Positions 6,770-11,795 of a DNA stretch of 11,795 nucleotides are shown here, one piece after another. Positions within the stretch are counted from its first letter, which is position 1; each line of letters opens with the position of its first letter. Source of the stretch: CAISIP01 sp039934375 (GTDB taxonomy: Bacteria; Pseudomonadota; Gammaproteobacteria; Burkholderiales; Burkholderiaceae_C); contig JBDTMH010000132.1 of the NCBI GenBank assembly GCA_039934375.1, positions 1 through 11,795 of the forward strand. Direction: 5' to 3'. The translations under genes and the position numbers were made by a program. The notes beneath the pieces were generated by a model, which had not been told where the DNA came from, made no database searches, and saw nothing but the letters and a program-made list of their open reading frames with translations.

Positions 6770-8985
6770 TGGCGGCTGCCTTTCCATTTGCGCAGCATCA
6801 GTGCATTGGTCACCACGCTGACACTGCTCAGCGCCATCGCGGCGCCGGCAATCATCGGATTGAGCAGACCGAAGGCCGCCAGAGGCACCCCGACTGCGTT
6901 GTAGACAAACGCCCAGAACAGGTTCTGCCGGATCTTCGCATAGGTCTTGCGCGAGATGTCGATGGCATCGGACACCAGTGCCGGGTCGCCGCGCATCAGC
7001 GTAATTCCTGCTGCATGCATCGCAACGTCGGTGCCGGTGGACATCGCGATACCGACATCGGCTGCGGCCAGCGCCGGCGCATCGTTGATGCCGTCACCAA
7101 CCATCGCCACCGTGGCGCCTTCGGCCTTGAGTTCACCGACGATGCGCGCCTTGTCCTCGGGCAACACATCGGATCGGATCTCGTCGATGCCGAGTTGCCC
7201 ACCCACCAGCTGTGCGCTGCCGCGGTTGTCGCCGGTCACCAGCACGGTCCGGATGCCTTGCCGCTGCAGTTGGGCGATCGCGGCCTTGGCGCCAGGCTTG
7301 ACGGTGTCGCCAAATGCCAGCAGCCCCAGCAGCATCGGCTGCTGGCTGACGTCGGCGACCCATGACACCGTACGACCCTGCGCCTGCAGCGCGTCGGCCT
7401 GCGCGGCCATAGGTGCGAGGTCGACCTGCAGCTCGTCCATCATGCGGCTGCTGCCCAGGCGCAGGTCGCGCGCGCCGACCCTGGCGGCCATGCCACGGCC
7501 GGGAATGGCGCGCAATTGCGACGCGGTTGCCGGCACGGCACCGGCTAGTTGCGCGGCCTTTTGCACCGCCCGCGCCAGCGGGTGTTCGCTGCCGGCCTGT
7601 ATCGACGCGGCCAGTGCCAGCAATGCCGTGCGATCACCGTCGACAGCCTCTGCCTGAACCAGTTCGGGTTTGCCTTCGGTCAGCGTACCGGTCTTGTCGA
7701 AGCCGATCACGCGGACCTTGTGCGCGATCTCCAGCGCTTGTGCGTCCTTGATCAGGATGCCATGGCGCGCCGCAACGCCGGTACCGGCCATGATGGCGGT
7801 GGGCGTGGCCAGACCCAGCGCACAAGGGCAGGCGATGACCAGCACCGCGACCGCATTCAGAATGGCGCTTTCCCAGTTCCCGGTCGCCAGTCCCCAGGCC
7901 AGCAGCGTGACCAGTGCGATACCGATCACCACCGGAACGAAGACCGCGCTGACCTGGTCGACCAGGCGCTGGATCGGCGCTTTTTTCGCCTGCGCCGACT
8001 CCACCATGCGTACGATGCGCGCCAGCGTCGACTCGGCGCCGATCGCGCTGGTGCTGACGACCAGCAGGCCGTCAGCGTTGACGGCGCCGCCGGTGACCTT
8101 GTCACCGGCGTGTTTGGCCACCGGCAGGCTTTCACCGGTGACCAGGGATTCATCCACTTCGCTGGCGCCTTCCACCACCAGGCCATCGACCGGCAACCGT
8201 TCGCCCGGGCGCACCACGACCAGGTCGCCCAGTCGCACCTGCTTGATCGGTAGTTCCTGCTCCTGGCCGTCGCGACGCACGCGGGCGGTTTCGGGCCGCA
8301 GTGCGTTGAGCGCGCGGATCGCGGCAGTGGTCTGGCGCTTGGCGCGCGCCTCCAGCCATTTGCCCAGCATGACCAGCGTGATGACCACGGCTGATGCCTC
8401 GAAATACAGGTGCGGAGTGCCGTGGGCGGAATGCTTGAACAGCAGGTACAGACTCAGGCCATAACCGGCAGAGGTGCCCAGCGCGACCAGCAGGTCCATG
8501 TTGCCGGCGCCGGCTCTCAACGCGGCCCAGCCCGAACGATAGAAACGTGCACCGAGCCAGAACTGCACCGGTGTCGCCAGTGCCAGCTGCGCCCAGCCGG
8601 GTAAGGCCCAGTCCATGCCCAGCGGCATGCCCAGCATCGGCAACACCAGCGGCAGCGACAGCAACGCAGCGACCGCGATCGGCCACCAGGTGTTGTCGTG
8701 GGGATGCACAGGTTCGGCTTCGTCCGCGCCCTCGGGCGAAGCGGCGTGGGCCACGTAGCCGGCTTTCTCGACGGCAGCGATCAGGGTTTCGACCGGAATT
8801 TGCGGTCCGGTCACGGTGACCAGGGCCTTTTCGGTTGCCAGGTTGACCTCGGCTGAGATGACGCCGGGAATCTTTTTCAAGGCCTTTTCAACCCGCCCGA
8901 CGCAGGACGCGCAGGTCATGCCTTCGATCGGCAAGGTCCAGTCCATCGCTGTGGGTGGTAGTGCGGCGGCGGTGGAAGCAGACAT
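6766..8985 (-). CDS. copA: Cu(I)-exporting P1B-1-type ATPase
   Basis: The 739-residue inner-membrane pump moves Cu(I) (and Ag(I)) from cytoplasm to periplasm. One metal-binding domain carries GMTCASC (22-28). The membrane CPC is at 386-388, TGES at 283-286, the phosphorylated Asp430 in DKTGT, His468-Pro469, and GDGIND at 630-635. Tyr695-Asn696 and Met717xxSer720-Ser721 in the last two helices are the Cu(I)-site signature, which separates this pump from the Zn/Cd ATPase in the same window. Only one N-terminal metal domain is present, whereas E. coli CopA has two. The ATG at 8985 has only a weak GGAAA 5 bases upstream; Met14 is an alternative start. The promoter upstream has a CueR-type operator, and the cueR gene overlaps its stop by 4 bases. 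The chaperone copZ lies divergently across a 192-base gap. Confidence 0.96.
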   Translation of the reverse strand: MSASTAAALPPTAMDWTLPIEGMTCASCVGRVEKALKKIPGVISAEVNLATEKALVTVTGPQIPVETLIAAVEKAGYVAHAASPEGADEAEPVHPHDNTWWPIAVAALLSLPLVLPMLGMPLGMDWALPGWAQLALATPVQFWLGARFYRSGWAALRAGAGNMDLLVALGTSAGYGLSLYLLFKHSAHGTPHLYFEASAVVITLVMLGKWLEARAKRQTTAAIRALNALRPETARVRRDGQEQELPIKQVRLGDLVVVRPGERLPVDGLVVEGASEVDESLVTGESLPVAKHAGDKVTGGAVNADGLLVVSTSAIGAESTLARIVRMVESAQAKKAPIQRLVDQVSAVFVPVVIGIALVTLLAWGLATGNWESAILNAVAVLVIACPCALGLATPTAIMAGTGVAARHGILIKDAQALEIAHKVRVIGFDKTGTLTEGKPELVQAEAVDGDRTALLALAASIQAGSEHPLARAVQKAAQLAGAVPATASQLRAIPGRGMAARVGARDLRLGSSRMMDELQVDLAPMAAQADALQAQGRTVSWVADVSQQPMLLGLLAFGDTVKPGAKAAIAQLQRQGIRTVLVTGDNRGSAQLVGGQLGIDEIRSDVLPEDKARIVGELKAEGATVAMVGDGINDAPALAAADVGIAMSTGTDVAMHAAGITLMRGDPALVSDAIDISRKTYAKIRQNLFWAFVYNAVGVPLAAFGLLNPMIAGAAMALSSVSVVTNALMLRKWKGSRQ

Positions 8986-9033
8986 GGATATTTCCGATCG
9001 ATATACAGGCGGTAGGCATGGACAATGACGTTA

Positions 9034-9064
9034 AGTCTGTACCTTGCCATGATGGCAGGGTCAA
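9034..9064 (-). promoter_or_regulatory. CueR-type promoter and operator for copA-cueR
   Basis: On the minus strand, TTGACC (9064-9059) and CAGACT (9039-9034) are separated by 19 bases, the long spacer of CueR-activated promoters. Between them is a 21-base dyad at 9041-9061: ACCTTGCCAT, a central G, then ATGGCAGGGT, with 9 of 10 pairs symmetric. The expected transcript start near 9027 gives a leader of about 42 bases. The motif is very close to known CueR sites (ACCTT...AAGGT). Confidence 0.9.
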
Positions 9065-9115
9065 GCGAGCCTTGTGATTGCCCATAAGAGTGGCGTGGGG
9101 ATCCTTCGGGTGGCC

Positions 9116-9146
9116 TTGACCTTGACATTGTGGCAAGGTCCAAAGT
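9116..9146 (+). promoter_or_regulatory. CueR-type promoter and operator for copZ
   Basis: TTGACC (9116-9121) and CAAAGT (9141-9146) are 19 bases apart. The dyad at 9119-9139 is ACCTTGACAT, central T, GTGGCAAGGT, with 8 of 10 pairs symmetric. It faces the opposite way to the copA operator, and the dyad centres are 78 bases apart. The expected transcript start near 9153 leaves a leader of about 25 bases with a good AGGAG. Confidence 0.88.
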
Positions 9147-9177
9147 ACGGGCTATTGTCACTTTTCAGGAGCATTCG

Positions 9178-9369
9178 ATGATTGAATTCACCATCAACGA
9201 CATGAGTTGCGGCCACTGCGCCAGCACGATCACCAAGACTGTGCGCGCGCTCGATTCCGAGGCCAAGGTCGATGTCGATCTGGCGCACAAGAAGGTGCAG
9301 GTTGAGTCGACGCAAGACCGCGCCACCATTGCCGCCGCCTTGAGTGAAGCCGGCTACCCGCCGGCCTGA
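9178..9369 (+). CDS. copZ: CopZ-like cytoplasmic copper chaperone (HMA domain)
   Basis: The 63-residue protein is a single heavy-metal-associated domain (beta-alpha-beta-beta-alpha-beta fold). Its metal loop is MSCGHC (9-14), with Cys11 and Cys14 expected to hold Cu(I). Such chaperones carry Cu(I) in the cytoplasm to the copper ATPase. AGGAG at 9167-9171 sits 6 bases before the ATG at 9178; an in-frame upstream start at 9130 lies inside the CueR operator and is rejected. The loop is S-C-G-H-C rather than T-C-A-S-C as in the partner ATPase. With its own CueR-type promoter, divergent from copA, it should be induced by copper in step with copA and cueR. Another HMA-domain role (e.g. mercury-type) is less likely in this context. 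Confidence 0.93.
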   Translation: MIEFTINDMSCGHCASTITKTVRALDSEAKVDVDLAHKKVQVESTQDRATIAAALSEAGYPPA

Positions 9370-9477
9370 CCGACTGCCATCCGCTGCGTGCTTGAGGTGG
9401 CGCAAGGTGGTTGCGTGAACGGCGCTGCCAGGTCGCGCTGTGAAGGCGCTATGTGAGGCCGCTGTGCGCCGACTGAC

Positions 9478-9483
9478 TACACT
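9478..9483 (+). promoter_or_regulatory. Possible -10 box close to the creatininase-family start
   Basis: TACACT ends 8 bases before the ATG at 9492, which has no Shine-Dalgarno. If used, the transcript would start within about two bases of the ATG and be essentially leaderless. No good -35 is visible 16-18 bases upstream (GAGGCC lies there). The 122-base gap after copZ holds nothing else recognisable and no clear terminator, so read-through from the copper promoter is also possible. Confidence 0.25.
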
Positions 9484-9491
9484 TGGCAACC

Positions 9492-10295
9492 ATGAAGCTG
9501 TTGCACCTGTCGTTCGGCCTTGTTTCCGTGCTGTTTGTCGGCCACGCGGCGGCAGCGTCGGCCAGTGTTTTCCTGGAGGACCTGACCACCACCCAGGTGG
9601 CGGCCGTGCTGCAGCAGGGTACGACGACCATCATCATTCCGGTGGGAGGAACCGAGCAAAGTGGGCCCCACCTGACGCTGGGCAAGCACAATGCGCGAGT
9701 CCGGGTACTGGCCGGGCGGGTCGCCCAGGAGCTGGGCCATACGCTGGTGGCACCGGTGGTGGCTTATGTTCCCGAAGGCCGGATCGATCCGCCGACCGAA
9801 CACATGCGCTTTGCCGGCACCATCTCGATACCGGAGCCGGTGTTCGTCGCCATGCTCGAGGGTGCGACACGCAGTTTCTGGCAGCACGGATTCCGCGACG
9901 TGATCCTGGTAGGCGACCATGGCGGTTATCAGCATGCACTGAAGGCACTGGCGACCCGGCTTGAGGCCGCTGCCCCCAAGGGCCGACGGGTATCGTTCGT
10001 CGACAGCTTTTACCAGGCCACGCAGACCAGCTATGTCGCCAGCCTGAAGGCGCAAGGCCTGAGCGATGCCCAGATCGGCATCCACGCCGGCAGTGCCGAC
10101 ACATCGCTGCAGATGGCGGTGGCGCCGACGACGGTGTTCCCGGAGTTTTTCGAGCAGGCTGCGCGCGAAGGTCGCAAGGGCGGTACCACTGGCGACCCGC
10201 GCCCGTCCAGCGCCGCGCTCGGGCAGCCGGGGGCGACGGCGGTCGTGCGCGACACAGTGCTGGCGATTCGCAAGATCGTGTCATCCGCGCATTGA
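9492..10295 (+). CDS. Exported creatininase-family protein with altered metal-site residues
   Basis: The 267-residue product has a Sec-type signal peptide (hydrophobic 3-17, AAAA near 19-22), so it is probably periplasmic. The mature part fits the creatininase/creatinine amidohydrolase fold: GGTEQSGPHLTLGKHN (52-67), GDHGGY (141-146) and HAGSADTS (198-205) occupy the positions of the family motifs. Against Pseudomonas creatininase (ligands Glu34, His36, Asp45, His120, Glu122 as I recall), Glu55 and His143 are kept, but the others become Ser57, His66 and Gly145. The usual HAGExET acids become Ser201 and Asp203. It therefore may bind metal differently and is unlikely to be a true creatininase. 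The ATG at 9492 begins the signal peptide; a TTG at 9483 is in frame. It is followed after 79 bases by an exported propeller gene on the same strand. Family members also act as peptidases (MftE) and deformylases, so the substrate is open. Confidence 0.85.
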   Translation: MKLLHLSFGLVSVLFVGHAAAASASVFLEDLTTTQVAAVLQQGTTTIIIPVGGTEQSGPHLTLGKHNARVRVLAGRVAQELGHTLVAPVVAYVPEGRIDPPTEHMRFAGTISIPEPVFVAMLEGATRSFWQHGFRDVILVGDHGGYQHALKALATRLEAAAPKGRRVSFVDSFYQATQTSYVASLKAQGLSDAQIGIHAGSADTSLQMAVAPTTVFPEFFEQAAREGRKGGTTGDPRPSSAALGQPGATAVVRDTVLAIRKIVSSAH

Positions 10296-10374
10296 ACTCG
10301 CGCGTTACATTCCTGATGGCTGCTGCCTGCGCCGCGGCGCAATTCGTCCCGATTCCTATTTCCCCCATCTCGTC

Positions 10375-11682
10375 ATGAACATGCAACGGATCGCTATCGG
10401 CATCACGCTGGCCTTGATCGGCAGCCTGGCTTCGGCCTGGGTTGCGCTGGCACAGGCACCCGTGCCAGCCCCCGTCACGTCCGCCGCTGCAGCCATGCGT
10501 GTCGGGGTCGACGTCGTGCCGGGCATGCCGCCGGTAGCCGACGCGAACAACCTGTACCGGGAGACCGGTGCCAACCAGTTCAGCCCGGCCGTGGCCCATG
10601 CGCTGGAGCGGGTTTACGTGCCCAACCGCGCCGCCAACACCGTGTCGGTCATCGATCCGGCGACGCTCAAGGTGGTCGATACCTTCAAGGTCGGGATCAA
10701 CCCGCAGCACGTGGTGCCGTCGTGGGACCTGCAGACCTTGTGGGTGGCCAACAACGCCGAAGGTCGTACCGATGGCAGCTTGACGCCAATCAACCCGCTG
10801 ACCGGCAAACCGGGCAAGACAATTGCCGTCGACGATCCGTACAACATGTACTGGACGCCCGATGGCAAATTTGCCATCGTGGTGGCCGAGGCCTACAAGC
10901 GGCTGGATTTCCGCGATGTGGCGACGATGGAGCTGAAATTCTCGATCAACACCCCGGATTGCGCCGGCATCAACCACGCGGATTTCTCGATCGACGGCCG
11001 TTTCGCGCTGTTCACCTGCGAATTCAATGGCTCCCTCAGCAAAATCGACCTGGTCAACCGCAAGGTGCTGGGCACGATCAAGCTCAGTGCGTATTTCAAT
11101 CGGCCCGATGCGCTGGCACTGATCGCCCAGCCGGGCAGGAAGCCGCGCAAGATACCCGATCCGGGTCAGCCGGGCAATGAGATCTGCACCACGCCCGGCA
11201 TGCCGCAAGACGTGCGCGTCTCACCCGATGGCAAGACCTTCTTCGTTGCCGACATGATGGCCGACGGCGTGCATGTGGTCGATGGCGCCAGCTTGCAGCA
11301 GATCGGCTTCATCCCCACCGGCGTCGGCGCGCACGGCCTGTATCCAAGCCGCGATGGCAAGAGCCTGTATGTGGCGAATCGGGGTGGCAACCAGATCCGG
11401 GGCAAGCCGCATGGAAAGGGCGGAGTTTCGGTAATCGACTTCGCCAGCCGCAAGGTCACCACGCAGTGGATGATTCCGGGCGGTGGCAGCCCGGACATGG
11501 GCAATGTCAGTGCCGACGGCCGCCATCTGTGGCTGTCAGGGCGCTACGACGACGTGGTCTACCGTATCGACACCACGAGTGGGGCCGTCGACCAGATCAA
11601 GGTCGGCCACGAGCCGCACGGCCTGACAGTCTGGCCGCAACCCGGCCGTTATTCCCTCGGCCATACCGGCAATTTGCGCTGA
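10375..11682 (+). CDS. Exported YncE-like (YVTN / cytochrome D1-type) beta-propeller protein
   Basis: The 435-residue product begins with a Sec signal peptide (hydrophobic 6-26, likely cleavage after ALA at 24-26) and should be periplasmic. The rest is a repeat-built beta-propeller: YVPNRAANTVSVID (81-94), TLWVANN (121-127), YWTPDGKFAIVVAE (159-172), SIDGRFALFT (205-214), RVSPDGKTFFVAD (281-293), and YVAN (332-335) with GVSVID (350-355). It ends with GRYSLGHTGNLR (424-435), which I recall as a recurrent tail in YncE-family proteins. Three cysteines (196, 215, 271) are present, but there is no CxxCH haem motif, so it is not a cytochrome. No enzymatic residue can be named; such propellers bind proteins, ligands or DNA. 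I chose the ATG at 10375 (10381 also possible) because it starts the signal peptide; further upstream the frame overlaps the creatininase gene. No clear Shine-Dalgarno is seen. Probably in one unit with the upstream gene. Confidence 0.88.
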   Translation: MNMQRIAIGITLALIGSLASAWVALAQAPVPAPVTSAAAAMRVGVDVVPGMPPVADANNLYRETGANQFSPAVAHALERVYVPNRAANTVSVIDPATLKVVDTFKVGINPQHVVPSWDLQTLWVANNAEGRTDGSLTPINPLTGKPGKTIAVDDPYNMYWTPDGKFAIVVAEAYKRLDFRDVATMELKFSINTPDCAGINHADFSIDGRFALFTCEFNGSLSKIDLVNRKVLGTIKLSAYFNRPDALALIAQPGRKPRKIPDPGQPGNEICTTPGMPQDVRVSPDGKTFFVADMMADGVHVVDGASLQQIGFIPTGVGAHGLYPSRDGKSLYVANRGGNQIRGKPHGKGGVSVIDFASRKVTTQWMIPGGGSPDMGNVSADGRHLWLSGRYDDVVYRIDTTSGAVDQIKVGHEPHGLTVWPQPGRYSLGHTGNLR

Positions 11683-11750
11683 ATCACTCTAAAGTCTGCT
11701 GTCATGGCTTGTCGGCGGGCAGGTAACCCCGAATACGGAGCCTTGTCCTA

Positions 11751-11795
11751 TCACCGTGCGCACTGCAGCAGCTCGTGTTCCGGGTAGCCGACGAT
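11751..11795 (-). CDS. Possible 3' end of a minus-strand gene cut by the window edge
   Basis: Reading leftward from the window edge, one frame gives IVGYPEHELLQCAR and then a TGA at 11753-11751. This is a plausible C-terminus converging on the propeller gene. The other minus frames are also open over this short stretch, so the choice is uncertain. No family can be assigned. Confidence 0.2.
   Translation of the reverse strand: MVGYPEHELLQCAR

Noticed and set aside
6770..6787. Alternative upstream ATG for cueR
   Set aside because: It has no ribosome binding site and overlaps copA by 22 bases; the ATGA overlap start fits coupling and family length better.
9401..9415. CGCAA-GGTGG-TTGCG stem downstream of copZ
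   Set aside because: A 5-base stem without a T run is not enough for a terminator.
10328..10341. Perfect 14-base palindrome TGCGCCGCGGCGCA between the creatininase and propeller genes
   Set aside because: It has no loop or T run, and palindromes of this kind are common in GC-rich DNA; no known regulator site matches it.
10066..10374. In-frame N-terminal extension of the propeller gene
   Set aside because: It overlaps the end of the creatininase gene and would bury the signal peptide inside the protein; the ATG at 10375 is preferred.
9634..11208. A 524-codon open frame on the minus strand opposite the creatininase and propeller genes
   Set aside because: Its translation has no recognisable motif and is rich in Arg, Gly, His and Ala; the plus-strand genes carry signal peptides and family motifs. 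It is a high-GC shadow frame.

Overview
The window is GC-rich, densely coded chromosomal-type DNA from a proteobacterium. The gene families, high GC and sparse Shine-Dalgarno use suggest a gammaproteobacterium of the Xanthomonadales (Lysobacterales) type. That placement is an inference from gene style, and a betaproteobacterium is not excluded. I see no tRNA, rRNA, CRISPR array, insertion sequence, integrase or phage gene.

Left part (4-2383, minus strand): a two-gene unit. An S58/P1-family self-processing peptidase (DmpA/ThnT type) is followed after 4 bases by a membrane-anchored TAXI-type solute-binding protein with no permease gene in view. A GC-rich hairpin separates it from the upstream ATPase gene.

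Middle part (2460-9369): a metal-homeostasis block made of two modules. The Cd/Zn/Pb module is a P1B-2 ATPase (cadA/zntA type, minus) divergent from a CadR/PbrR-type MerR regulator (plus). They share a 55-base intergenic region with a MerR-type promoter (19-base spacer, central dyad) that overlaps the cadR ribosome binding site. The Cu(I) module is a P1B-1 ATPase (copA, minus) whose stop overlaps the start of a CueR-type regulator. A 63-aa CopZ-like chaperone is divergent from copA. The copA-copZ gap carries two CueR-type operators, one facing each way, so ATPase, regulator and chaperone should be induced together. A fatty acid hydroxylase/sterol desaturase family membrane enzyme lies between the modules.

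Right part (9492-11682, plus strand): an exported creatininase-family protein with non-canonical residues at several expected metal-ligand positions, followed by an exported YncE-like (YVTN/cytochrome D1-type) beta-propeller. Both have Sec-type signal peptides, so they probably act in the periplasm. Their substrate is unknown and this pair is the least understood part of the window. The last 113 bases hold no convincing gene, only a possible 3' end of a minus-strand gene.

The metal modules are standard in content, and the fine structure of their control regions can be read directly. The most novel candidates are the creatininase/propeller pair and the peptidase/TAXI pair.
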